Below are positions 49,052-60,870 of a stretch of DNA of 64,000 nucleotides, piece by piece; within the stretch, counting starts at the first letter, position 1; every line of letters starts with the position of its first letter. Origin of the DNA: Siderastrea radians. Lineage: Eukaryota; Cnidaria; Anthozoa; Scleractinia; Rhizangiidae. The notes below the pieces were generated by a model, which had not been told where the DNA came from, ran no database searches, and saw only the letters and a list, made by a program, of their open reading frames with translations. The position numbers were made by a program, and so were the translations under genes. Location: NCBI GenBank assembly GCA_964017195.1, contig OZ024887.1:64887630-64951629 (forward strand), written 5' to 3'.

Positions 49052-52013
49052 ATGGCTCAAAGAATCGTTACAGTTCTCCCTAAACTTATAAATGAAAATC
49101 AAACTGGTTACGTGAAAGGTCGCTATATCGGTCAAAACATGAGGCTCATCCAAGATATTATGAAAGTAACAGAGTCAGAAAACATACCTGGCATAGCATT
49201 ATTTATCGACTTTAAAAAAGCATTCGATACACTTGATTGGAACTTCGTATTCAAGACACTAGAAGCGTTTAATTTCGGTCCTGAAATTCAACAATGGATT
49301 AAAACCTTTTACACAAACTGTTCCAGTTGTGTCATGAACAACGGATATGCCTCCGAGTTCTTCAAAATCGAACGTGGCGTACCGCAGGGATGCCCGCTTT
49401 CCGGCGCACTTTTTGTACTTTGCGCAGAAATATTAGCTAATGCAATTCGACAAGACAAAACCATTAATGGAATTATAGTTTTTGACAAAGAATTTAAAGT
49501 TTCACAATACGCAGACGACACAACCGCCTTTGTTGCTGACCTTCAGTCAGCTGAAAATCTCTTCAAATTGCTTCACGCCTTTCAGAAGTGTTCTGGTCTC
49601 GAAATAAACACAACCAAAACTGAAGGAATGTGGTTAGGCGCGAATCGAAATAAAAAGACTAAACACTTTGACATTGCATGGCCATCGGAACCAGTTTTCG
49701 CACTTGGAATTCACTTCACGTATAGCGACGAAGTCTCCCATCAAAAAAATTTCGAACAAAAGCTCACTTCCATGAAAAATCTACTAAACATATGGTATCC
49801 AAGGAACCTCTCGTTATGCATGGTTCAATTTTGCCTGTTACCACCCCCCCGGGCAACCCCCGGGACAAGTCCAGCCCTTCGGGCCCGGGGGTGGGGAATT
49901 GTCTGAAACGGTTTTGTCCCGGGGGTAGGGGGGCGGGGCAAATCGAAAATAACTTCTCGTTTTTCTTGTGAAGCACGTCACTAGCTTATCACTTCTCAGT
50001 TGACACAATGGCGCCGGACCGCGTAGAGAAGACTGCCTATTTCCAGGGAAAATCTCTTGAATTTGTAGCAGACTGGTTGGAGAAGAATAATCTCTCGAAA
50101 TTATAATCTGTTTTCAAAGGCACGTTTATTATAAATTGTTAAACGAAGGTGCGTTTGATGCGTACTCGAATGGATGGCGTTCATCACAAACATAGAAATA
50201 TTTCTTCAGCGTATTTGTATGAAACAAATGCACGGCTTTATATTAAACAGAGATCTCAGTCCAGTGTTCTTGTGAAACAAGCTAAGAAAAACTCCTTTAA
50301 AATGCTGTCATCAATTTGCTCACCGGACCTCTTTTGTGCATGTGCTATATTTAGAATAAAACACGCGGTGAAGAACATTTCTTCACTCGCCAGCCGAATG
50401 CCACAGCGGTTAGACTTTTTCTTCAGTTTTCTTTTTCAATGTAGTATCCATGTGTTTTAACACTATGTAATATCCTTCATTCAGTAAACTCTAGAAAAGC
50501 GTTTAAGTTCTTGTCAAAACGTCTGTTTGTGCTATTGTACGGAAATCAATTTTGAACACAAAACAACGTATTTCACTCTCGGGTCGATGAGGAGTCCCGG
50601 GGGTTGGGAATTGTCTCTTTCTGCGTGCCCGGGGGTGGGGAATAGACCGCCAAGTAAGAAAAAAATTGCAAATCCCCGGGGGTGTGCCCGGGGGGGGGAT
50701 GGTAACAGGTAGAATTGAACCCTGCATTATACGGTCGTATAACCATTCTAAAAACTCTTGCGCTGTCAAAACTTATCTACAACACTTCTATGCTATCGTT
50801 TCCACATTCTTTTGTCAAAACGGTTAATCAGACTATCAAATCTTTCATCTGGAGAAAAACAGCGAAAATCAAGCATACTGCTATGATAGGTCCAAAGGAG
50901 AAAGGAGGTCTTAATATGCCTGACTTTGATATCATTAACAATTCTCTCAAAGTCACATGGATTAAACGATTAAATGATAGTCCGCACAACGCTAGTTGGA
51001 GTCACATTCCTCTAGCATATCTAAACAACGTAGGCGGCCGATTTCTTTTTGAATGCAACTATGAAATGAAGTCTCTGAAAGTAAAAATACCGCTGAACTT
51101 TTACAAAGAAGCCTTAGAAGCATGGCAAAAACTAACTGTTTCTACTCCCGAATCCAAAGAGCAAATACTAGAGGAAATCATATGGAATAACAGGTTCATT
51201 ACAATTGACGGATCCTCAGTTTACTATAAACAGTGGCATGAAGCTGGTGTCACTAAAATCGGTGACATCTTCAAAGAGGACTCTTTCTTAACCTTTAACG
51301 ATTTTGCATCTACGTTTCAGATAAAGACTAACTTTTTAAAGTATTATGGCCTTTGCCACGCAATCCCTAAAAAATGGATCAATCATTTAAAAGGAAAAGG
51401 CGAACTTATAACAAACTCTTTAATTCACGGCACAACTAAGTTATCACTAAATAAAATTTCTTGCAAAGTTGCGAGCCAGATGTTCGTAAAAATGAAATCT
51501 GAAAAACCCACGGCTGAAAAGAGGATGACACAGGCTAATTTCGATGAAGAAACAATACGACTTACGTATAGCATTCCCTTTAAGGTCACTAAAGACATCA
51601 GACTCACTATTTTTCAGTTCAAGATTATCCATCACATTTTACCCACTAATGCCACTCTTTTTAGGGACTCACTTATTCAACACGAGAAATGCCATCTTTG
51701 CAACGAGAAACAAACCTTGATACACCTTTTTGTAACATGCTCTTTTGTACAAACCTTTTGGACCCAGTTTGCTCTCTGGTGGAACAGAAAGCACTCAGAC
51801 TCTATCACCCTATCAGAACAGAATATAATCTATGGATTCACTCAAGATCTTCCTCGTCGCCTTGGTTTGAACCTCTGTTTAATCATCGCCAAATATTATA
51901 TTTATACTGCGTCACGAAGAGAAGAGGATTATATCTGGGAAGCTTTTTTTGCTATACTTAAAAGCCACCTTGAAATTGAAAAACATAAATCCAAATCACA
52001 AATAAGTATTTGA
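49052..52013 (+). pseudogene. LINE reverse transcriptase ORF2, split by an insertion
   Basis: The first piece (to 49816) has the RT blocks ALFIDFKKAFDTLDW, GVPQGCPLSGALF and YADDTTAF with both catalytic Asp. The second piece (from 50727, open to 52013) continues with ILKTLALSKL, the thumb region and a CCHC-like C-terminal cluster (CHLCNEKQTLIHLFVTC). The two were one frame before the insertion of 910 bases. Upstream of 49052 the frame continues for a few codons (LYKIATKT), so 49052 is not the original start. Confidence 0.88.
49817..50726. mobile_element. Harbinger-like element inside the LINE
   Basis: 910 bp. Ends TGCATGGTTCAATT and AATTGAACCCTGCA, followed inward by CCTGTTACCA and C/G runs. 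Flanked by TTA on both sides (49814-49816, 50727-50729), the 3-bp duplication typical of PIF/Harbinger. Removing it restores the LINE frame. No transposase inside. Confidence 0.85.
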
Positions 52014-52857
52014 GCCTCCTTTTGTTTGACTATCCGTCTTGTTAATTTTTTTTTTCTATTTCTTTCTATTTTTTCTGTCATTTGCTTAATTCAGTATCGC
52101 AGTATCGCACACGTAATGTAGCCTTATTATGTATATGTAGTGTATAGCATCAGTCTGTAATCGTAGCTTTAGTCTGCTAAAATGTCTCGTAAATTTTGTA
52201 AGCATTGTTAACGTTTGTACCGTGTGCTAAGTTATAATAATATCTTATATAATAATAATATCTTGTAGCATAGGTACCATACTGTAAGTATTCTGTTGTA
52301 AACAGTTTTAGCTTTGTATAGTAAGTAATATTTTGTAAAAAAAAAAAAAAAGAAAAAAAAAAGAAAAATATAGTACTGTAAATGGGGATTATTTGATATT
52401 TGAAGTGCTGCACAGAAGAGCTTTTGTAACAGAAGACCACGTGGTTCATTATGGCAAAATTTAGTTATTGAATACAAAATTTAATATTAAATAGTAATCT
52501 TCCTGTGATATTCATTATTATTATAGTCATTATTATGGCTTTTTCTTTGAAAATAGACAATGCCAATAAAGTTGTTATTGTTAAAAAAAAAAAAAAAAAA
52601 AAAAAAAGACAAGGAAGCCTGGAGACGAGGCAGCCAAAACAGCAAAGAGCTCTGTGCTATACCAGGCTTCTGTCAATTCCTGTACACTCAAACTAGAATA
52701 GTAAACCTGATACCTTATTGCACACCAAACCGGCTGTCTGAGGCCGTATACACCCTTATAACCATGGGCAAAGTGGGGATACGACCAGGTCATACATTTT
52801 ATTTTGCTTTTGTTTTGTTTTTTGTATCAACAAATCTGTTTTCTCTGATCCATAGGA

Positions 52858-53466
52858 ATGCTTAAACAACTTATTTTAGCGTTTGCCACACTCGTTTTGT
52901 TTGCAAGTTACGTTGGAGCACAGTCGATCTCTTGCCAACCTTTGACAACATCAGAACTGGAGCTCAAACTGGAATCGTTTGGCGGTTATAACAAGCGCTA
53001 TCAAGCCATCACAAGGAAGGATGCTGAGAATTTCCCCATCCTTCTCAATCAACCAGCCGCTGTGAAATTGCCTGTATATAAGCTTCCTAGCATTATCAAA
53101 AAGCTGTTCCGTGGCAAGAGACAGGCCAACTCTTTTCCACAAACAAATTTTACAAGTGTCGCAAAACGAGGCTCTCTCGACCAAAATGGCTACCATCGCC
53201 TGTGCACCGAGTGGTCAGCGGTCACAACGCTCTCACCTGATTATTTCCCGCGCTATCTGAACGAAGTGATCTGCGACAAGAAAGACAACGGTTGCCTTGG
53301 TCACGAAGGAGCCTGTATCCAAGGAAGTTTCGTTGTGAACGTTTTGAAGAATACAGGTGTATGCGGAGCTGATGGAAAAGAGACCTGGCAACTTGTGAGC
53401 CAGTCTTTCAGATCGTGCTGTAGCTGTCGGCTGTACCAGGGCTCATCTTTAAGCGGTTTATTGTGA
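52858..53466 (+). CDS. Secreted cystine-rich ligand precursor, copy 3
   Basis: 202 residues, same signal peptide, RGKR site and full set of mature-domain cysteines as copy 1. About 240 bases of upstream sequence (from GACAAGGAAGCCTGGAGACG at 52608) match copy 1's flank (26422 on), so gene and promoter/first-intron region were duplicated together. The LINE A tail ends exactly where this shared flank begins. An acceptor-like TCTGATCCATAG precedes the ATG. Confidence 0.8.
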   Translation: MLKQLILAFATLVLFASYVGAQSISCQPLTTSELELKLESFGGYNKRYQAITRKDAENFPILLNQPAAVKLPVYKLPSIIKKLFRGKRQANSFPQTNFTSVAKRGSLDQNGYHRLCTEWSAVTTLSPDYFPRYLNEVICDKKDNGCLGHEGACIQGSFVVNVLKNTGVCGADGKETWQLVSQSFRSCCSCRLYQGSSLSGLL

Positions 53467-53699
53467 CAGTTATGTTTGGGGGCAGAAATTATTTCTTCCT
53501 ACAACTCAGTGTTGTTCTTGTAATATAGTTCTTACATCTTTCAATTTATTTCTTGTATCGTTTAATAAAACGAAGCATAAGGCAAAGGCAAGGTTTCCAA
53601 GGCATAATCAGAACACCTCTTAGTCCCGGGGGGGGGGGTACTCCCTATGGTGGGCTAGGGAGGATCCACCCGAAAGGGGTGGAGCCTCCCTAGCCGATG

Positions 53700-53905
53700 G
53701 TAGCCCTAGGGTGAAACAGGTTTTTATAATATCAATTACTACTTCTCCCGTGTGGAGCTCAGCGGTACGCATTTATACTCGTGGGTAAAGAGGAAGAGTC
53801 AAGTTTCTTGTCTAAGGAAACAAAACGATAATGCAAAGAGCAGAAGCTAGACTCGAGGCCTCGACTCTGCCATCGAGAAACCGACTCGTTAACCAGGGGC
53901 GCTGA
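53700..53905 (-). repeat. tRNA-derived SINE-like copy 2
   Basis: Shares several 15-20-base blocks with 38085-38325; 3' part with CTCGAGGC and GTTAACCAGG on the tRNA-like end. Confidence 0.6.
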
Positions 53906-55290
53906 CTTGAGCTCATTGCTGTTTGCTACCAAACAGGATAAGCTCAGTTCTATCACCATTCGGTAATAGTGCACCGATACAAGCATTTCGTCCTGGATTA
54001 CAAAAAGAAACCCTCGTTGCGGTGGAAAAACGAGTGATTTGCAGGAAATCTAGCACGAGGCCAGTGTCGTCTCTTTCCTATGGATTTTTCGTGAGCACCT
54101 CACTAAGCATCGATGAATTGGGGGAGGGGTTGGGTGGGGGGCAATTCCTTATGTGGTCTCCCCGGCAAGGTGCCTTTGGGTTGGGGTACCGTTTTTAGAG
54201 TCTTCTGTCTTAGCGGGTACACAGCTTCGCCAATTATTGTATAAACAGGAAATCTTTCTGGAACTGGTTCGAGTACGATTTTGAAAAATGCGGGACCCTC
54301 ATAACTCGACATGGATTAAACGGTTGCTAGATGAAAAGCATTTTAAAATATTTACTTCTTTCTAACTCAAATATTGTTCAAGTGGCTCTATTGAGTAAAG
54401 AATTTTAACTGGAGTGACCCTTTCAATTACTGAAAACTCAACTTTGTGGTGGACATCTTCGCGCTCGAGCTCGATGCATAAAATGGTATGACATTGCGAA
54501 GTGAGTTTCGTGCGGAGTGAAAATACGCAAAAAATTGGCTCGAATGTCCTTAAGCCTAAGAATAATGGTTTACATTTGTTTTCAATGGTTATTCCAGTGC
54601 ACTGAAACAGTGATTGGCCACTCGTTGCACTAGTGATGGAAGACGTTTGGAAGACAGCTGGAGACGGTGAAGAAACAGCCTCGCTTTGCGATACTTATGA
54701 GATTTGTTAGTTATACAGCGTAAACGGTCGGAAATTTGGGTATACGAAGTTGCCTGCGTGGCAGGCGCCGAAACGCAGGCTGGTTATGAAGGTGCTGCTA
54801 AAGCTTCGTAAACACTGTCCCTATCATAGAAAATTTCCTAACTCATTGGAACAATGGCTCAATCTGTGACCCCGTTTAAAGCTGTCACAGGATGGCGTTG
54901 CAGTTGCAATTTACTCCATCAAATGTGATTTTGCCTTACACCGATGACGGGCCGATGTTAATTGGGGTATTTTTCCATACGCTTTATCTCTGAAACGAAG
55001 TCGGCGGTGAGCCACGATCCAAACTCGTCATCCTGTGGTCCTAACGCCATCTACTTCTTTCCAAAGTTTCCACTTCGATAGCTCGAGCCAGTCTCCCCAG
55101 CTGACAGCATTAATAACATTTGATTGTCCAGCTGATTGATTCGATTTCAATTTCCAACTCAAAACAACGTTTGCCTTCGCATGTGGCGTTCGATCGCATG
55201 TTCGAATGATAAACAGCGCTTAACTTGATGATGAAACTCGGAGTCGTCACGTTCTAGAACTATAGTTTCTTCAAACATCTACCACTAACA
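53906..55290. other. Host upstream region of the Rab gene
   Basis: No coding frame supported. A diverged palindromic TGCCTGCGTGGCAGGCG near 54750 is a likely MITE remnant. The stretch before 55291 should contain the Rab promoter; no clear TATA box is visible. Confidence 0.45.
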
Positions 55291-57194
55291 ATGGATTCGG
55301 ATTTAAAGGTAGATTTGCAACTTCAGTACGACTACCTGTTCAAAGTTCTCATGATCGGCGATTCCGGAGTGGGAAAATCCTGTCTTCTTCTTCGTTTCGT
55401 TGATCTCGACCACAGAGAGGCTTATGTAAACACGATTGGCGTAGATTTCAAAATAAAAACCATCAAACTCAATGGCAAAAGGATTCGCCTTCAAGTCTGG
55501 GACACTGGTAAGTTGATACTAAACTACAGGTTATATATTTTGACGCTATGAACGCACGTGAAAAACGGAATGAACTCTGATCTGCTTCAACACGAGCAGT
55601 TGCCATTGCCCTTAGGCATTGTCTAAATATCATGCTTTGTTCCTTCGCGATGTTTGCACTCTTGAAAAATTAATGGCTTCCGAATTGGTCAAGTTCTACT
55701 TGAAATAATTTTCAGGATCGAGCGCAGACCGATGGCGCAAGATTGAAATCGAATTTTGTAACGCGGGCTTTTCGTCACGACCCACGTTCGCGACGGAAAA
55801 TCTGCCAGCTTGCGTTCGTGAGCAGAATGGAATATTATTATAAGCCCATTAATTTCGAGAAATCCCACGAATAGAACTGTTTGCATTCTTAATTGCAGCC
55901 CTACGGCACCCCAGGGTATAAGAATTATTAGTTTTAAAAAGCTTCGGCTCCTACACGACTTTTTGTCGCACGATCGCAGAAACAAAAGCACGCGATGCCG
56001 AAGAAAAAATGCTAATCGGCCATTTTACTTTAGAAATATTTAATTTCACACACATTAAGCATTCACGTTCAAAATCCAGCGAATGTGATTGATGATATGA
56101 TAAGTACAGGAAACGGTACTGTACGCAAGTGTTGACTTCCTGATGGGTAAACAGTGAATTTTATCAAGTGTAAACAACACGAGTTATAAACATTTATACA
56201 ATTCAATTACAGCATCTTTAACAGCTGCAAAATCTCGAATGTAGAGAATCTGTATTCCTTAGTGCTGCTTCAGTTCCTTCCAACATTTCGTGCGTCCTAG
56301 GCAGTCACAGGGATTTAGATAATAAAGAGATCCTTTTGTTGTCGCAGCCGTCCTGTGCAATATAGTGTTCTTGGATCTGACAGTTTTGTCAAGAAAGCCA
56401 ATGATCCTTAAAGTATTTATTCGCTGAACGTAATATTTTCATAATTCATTACCTCTAGTCTACTATAAGAATTTGAATTCAAAAAAATCATATTGTGCTG
56501 GTTTACAAAAGTTATGAGATAACTGGGTGGTGCAACATCACAAGCATCAAGACATCAACAACTTGGTACTTCAGTGCACAATTGCATTTTCACATTTTGC
56601 CAAGGAACTAGGAAGTCCTAAGAATGATCAGTAATTTTATCCTATTTTTGGAAACAAAGAAGAACCAAAGACATAATATTGTCAGAAACTTATGAAGATG
56701 CCTGGTGAGCATTTGAATATTAATGCCATACTCAAGGGGTGATTTTTTTCTCCTTTCCAGCTGGCCAAGAAAGATTCAGAACTATAACATCCTCATATTA
56801 CAGGGGAGCTCACGGTGTAATGATAGTCTATGATATAGCAAAGAAAGAAACTTTTAATAACCTCAACAAATGGCTCAACGAAGTAGAGACTTACGCTAAT
56901 GAAGGAGTGCTGATGATACTGGTTGGAAACAAGACAGATCTTAATTCACAACGTCAGGTCTCCGCAGAGAGTGGAGCAGAGTGGGCAGCTCTCAATGACA
57001 TGCCGTTTATAGAGACTAGTGCCAAAAACGCCACAAATGTCAGTGAGGCATTCACAATGCTGGCTGAGCTGGTTAATAAACACGTTAAAGATAACCATGC
57101 TGAGCAAAGAGCATTTGTGCTTGGAGATAGCCTGGAACGTGGCTTGAGACCTGGAGAGGGTAGTGAGAAAGAGAAGTGTGGGTGCAGCAACTAA
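55291..57194 (+). CDS. Rab1-type small GTPase, two coding exons
   Basis: Exons 55291-55507 and 56761-57194, joined at GACACTG/GTAAGT and TTTCCAG/CTGGCC (phase 1), give 216 residues. G1 GDSGVGKS, switch [12 protein letters not shown]3 WDTAGQERF, G4 GNKTDL and G5 ETSAKN are all intact. The TIGVDFKI effector sequence points to the Rab1/Rab35 group, which directs ER-Golgi or endosomal traffic. The C-terminus ends KCGCSN, with Cys for geranylgeranylation set back from the end, unlike the usual final CC. 217 bases plus 434 bases keep the frame. Confidence 0.92.
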
Positions 57195-59608
57195 GGCTTA
57201 TACATCTAAAGGGCTTAGTGCAATAGCAAAGTGAATAATGTTTTGGGGGGAAAAAGATAAAATGCTCTAAGCTTGCTCACGCAGGGTTTTTTGTTTGTTT
57301 ATTTGTTTGTTTGTTTGTTTGCATGTGAATATATGTGTATGAAACATGTGCAATTTAAAATTCACTATTATGATAGTAATAATTATTACTGTGAATTGAA
57401 ATTATTGACATTTGTTTAACAATAAATATACTGGTATAATTATGGATTTTACGGTAGCAAACTACCAGTCCTTTCTGCAAAACAATCATCATTATTAAAA
57501 TGTTTTGCCATCATGGATAATTTTTAGTCTTGAGACAAACAAAGAACTAGATCAGTACAGTCATGTTTTAGCACATAAACTCGACATGCAGTCCATACAA
57601 AAACTGGGCAAGTTTGGAGCTTTTTTCTTTTTAATTTTTGGCCAAAATAATCACTTGTGACCCTAAGCACCAAACCCTTTGGCTACAGGGTGTATACATG
57701 TACTCTTAATTTATTCCAGTACAAGTAAAAGATTTTCTACTGGATTTACATAAACAGTTTCCATGGCAGTGTGATTTCTGTTTGGGAACAAAATGGTGGA
57801 ACCTTAAATAGCCAACATAAAACAACCAAGCTGTATCTCACTCATGTGATTCCAGTATGAGCTTCTTCTGTATCTAAATGAGAATCTCTTTTCGGGACAA
57901 TTAAAGTGGTCATCTTGCATTTGTATGACTCTTTCCAATAAGATATTTTGGAGTGAGGTATCACATAAGTGAATACAGAGTCAGAGGAATATAGGAACAT
58001 TTTGTGGGTGGGATAAACTTGTACTGGTGTGAGTGTCATAACCAGTCTCATCCAAGCACCCTCTAATAATTATTTTCAAAAATTCTTTATAATTTTTTTT
58101 ATTTCAACTGCAGTCTTCTATTATCTAAAGGGTTTCCTCTTAAAAATGGCAATAAATTGAGCCAAGCTCTTGCAAGTTCCCTTTGGTAGCTTGTCATAAA
58201 TGTACCATTAGTTTGCCATACTAATAGGGAATTGCTTATAACATTTCACTCTAGACCTTCTGGATTGTTTACATAAGTTTTCATAAATGTATTCTCTAAA
58301 TTTTGGTTCTTTTGTGCAAATAAGCCTTTCCCCTAGATAATACATACTCCCTCACTTGTCAACCTTGAATCTCCTCATGTGATGCTTTGCACAACTTTTG
58401 AGTCAGAAGTTGAAGTTCACGAATGTGACCATTCAAATGAAAGCTGATGAACAGAACTGCCATTTGGCACAGTGAAAGTTTGATTTGTTTTTACAAAAAA
58501 TAATAAAATTTGCACAAAGAGTTGATGTAGGATACAGTCAGTTGTTAGTAATTATTTCAAAAAATTGTGGAAAAGTGTGATATTTACAATATATTATTAG
58601 ACAATAGTAATGCAGATAATGTGCTGATATGAAATACTTTGGAAGGGAAGTTTAACAGAGGTGCCTTGTATTTTGTTTACTTAACAAAAGTAACGTTCCT
58701 TCCAGATAATTAAAATATTATTTGGTGTAAAATCTAAAGTAAAGAGAATTAAATGACATTAAACATGATTATAATTTTTTGTTAACATTTGTATTAATTA
58801 TTATTAAATTATTATGATATGTTCCTTTACATCCGAGCTTGAATCTTTGCTGGGACATATATATACATGGCATACAGCAGCTGTGCAATATTTTAAAAGA
58901 AAATTATTATGAACTTACATAGCTGGTCAGACCTACTCTATTCACTCACTGGTTACTAAATTTTCGCGCTTCAAATGTGGTGCTTATTCGAGGGCAGTGC
59001 TTATTTAAAAATTGGATACGACAAAAAATATTTTCTTTTAACTTAACAGTATATTTTCTATCTGTACGAAAATTTTACAGCAACTAACAACAGAACTACG
59101 TATTGCAAGAATGCTGGATAGAGAAGTTAATGGGTGAGCGGTGAAATATAATCACTTTGAACTGAAGAACATCGCTTTTGATGAAAAGAAATTTCCAACG
59201 CTGTTATAGTTGCTTTATAGTGGTTTTTGTAGTTATACAGAATTCCTCGAATAAGCGCTGCATCAGGACTACGGTGCTTATTCGGGTGCAGCACCTTAAT
59301 TATTAACTTTTTTGTCCCAAATGAGGCACATTTTCAAGGGTGGCATTTATTCTGGGGGGGATTATTCGAGCAAATCGGTAATTTCTTATGCATCCATGAT
59401 GAAGGACTATTGGTGAAGAAATGAGCCCCTAATACATCCTGCTTCAAGATTTCTGGCAGTCTCCTGTAAACTCTGTAAGAGGGCTTTGATAGCTGGTCTT
59501 AATTATGACCAACGTTCAGACCATGCTAAACTCTTGTGGGGCTCTCGGTGATATTTCAGCTCGCTAGAATAGTACTTCAAGAAGCCCCTCCCCACTGCAT
59601 ATTACTAA
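57195..59608. other. Rab 3' region and intergenic DNA
   Basis: AT-rich. (TTTG)n near 57290-57320 and several AATAAA (for example 57421) are candidate 3' ends of the Rab transcript. No other gene seen. Confidence 0.5.
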
Positions 59609-60091
59609 TGCGCCGATCAATTCAAAACTTCAACATCCCCCCCCCCCGGGCACACCCCGGGCATTTGACTGTGCATCGTGCCTGGGGAGGAGGGCATTTG
59701 AACGTTGCGTTGAAAGGGTGGGGAATTTGAACCGGATTTATCTCTTGTTCCGACGTAAAACGCTCGTGAGTTTTTTCGGTTTTTGCAGGGTTTGATGGAT
59801 TTACAAGATAGAATTTCGCCTTTGTTAGTAAATTACTCTTTCAAAAGGATCTTAAAAGAAGTTTGAAGGTGTCATTACGGCATATCTCTCTCTGAAAGGC
59901 GTGTAAAGTGTTTGATTGAAGACGAAATTTGTCTTTGAGGAGAGGTAGTTCAGTACTAATTGGTGAGGCATTTGAACGGCTCTTTTGCCCCGAGGGAAGG
60001 GAATTTGAACAAGCCAATCTTTAAAAGTTCAAATGCCCGGGGGGTTGCCCGGGGGGGGGGGGGATGTTGAACTTTCGAATTGATCGGCGCA
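59609..60091. mobile_element. Harbinger-like MITE with G/C-run ends
   Basis: 483 bp. Ends TGCGCCGATCAATTC and GAATTGATCGGCGCA with inner AACTTCAACATCCCC and its inverse. Flanked by TAA on both sides (59606-59608, 60092-60094). Long C and G runs near the ends resemble those of the element at 49817. Confidence 0.85.
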
Positions 60092-60635
60092 TAAAGGTCC
60101 CAAGGCAACCTGCCACTGGTGTTTTGTCCCGTTTAATGGTAATTTGCATGGCCCCATGAACAAAATTATCTGTCTGCTTATGTCATATCCCTGTTTACAT
60201 GTTTCAGTCAGGTGATCTTATTTGTGTATGTGGAGCTACAAGGAACTACAAGTAGTTTTAAATAAACTGAAACTGAAAAGTTTTGTTTCCGCTGCATTTT
60301 TCTTGCCATAAATCAAGTTCTGCCTGTTATCCTGTCGTTCAATGTGCCAGTGCTTAGTATATTAAACTGAACAATTAACTACACTTCTGAAGGGAAAGCT
60401 CCCGCTTCTACATATAAATGCGGCCACTACGAAAATCATATGATGAGCTCGTGTTTTTCATCATAGAAATGGACCCAAGCTCGAGGAGTAAAAAGTGCCT
60501 CAAGCTTTAGTATTTGTGGCTAGGTTGAGTCAGGTAAAGGGTCTCTAAAATGATCTAATAACGTGAAATAGCCTCTACAGTTTTGGAGTATACTCTTCTT
60601 TAGAACAGAAGAAAAAGGAGAATATTCCAACTTAC

Positions 60636-60765
60636 CAATCGATGCTTCCACGCCGAGTCTTTGAATTTTTTCCCGCGCTACAGCCCCACCATAGCGACCT
60701 CCCCTCTCCCAGGTGATCTTGCGCTCGCACAATCCGGGAATTTTACAAAAGTCGTAGAGTGTCAT
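60636..60765 (-). CDS. First coding exon of an unrecognised gene (leftward)
   Basis: From the ATG at 60765 a frame of 43 codons (MTLYDFCKIPGLCERKITW, then a Gly/Arg-rich RGGRYGGAVAREK) runs to a donor ATTG/GTAAGT at 60635. No downstream exon is identified. It lies head to head with the TCERG1-type gene. Family not recognised. Confidence 0.5.
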
Positions 60766-60870
60766 GGGTAATTAAAATGGCGGCGTTGTACGAGTGAATT
60801 TGTAAATGACCTGAATTTACAGCATAGTTTTCTCGAAATTTCTCCATAGTTTCTTCTGATCAAAGAGGTA
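60766..60870. promoter_or_regulatory. Probable bidirectional promoter
   Basis: AAAATGGCGGCG (a YY1-type site, 60774-60785) lies between the leftward ATG at 60765 and a likely rightward 5' untranslated exon that ends at AAAGAG/GTAAGG near 60867. The first coding acceptor of the rightward gene is at 62368. Confidence 0.5.

Larger units (their letters stand above)
49015..52607 (+). mobile_element. 5'-truncated L1/Tx1-type LINE with poly(A) tail
   Basis: Carries the reverse transcriptase frame in two pieces, a 3' untranslated region, AATAAA at 52565-52570 and a 25-base A tail (52583-52607). The frame begins within the reverse transcriptase, so the 5' part is missing, as in most LINE copies. It is interrupted by a Harbinger-like element (49817-50726). 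Confidence 0.85.

Noticed and set aside
52177..52477. Leftward frames with Phe/Tyr runs
   Set aside because: They are translations of the A-rich LINE 3' region in reverse.
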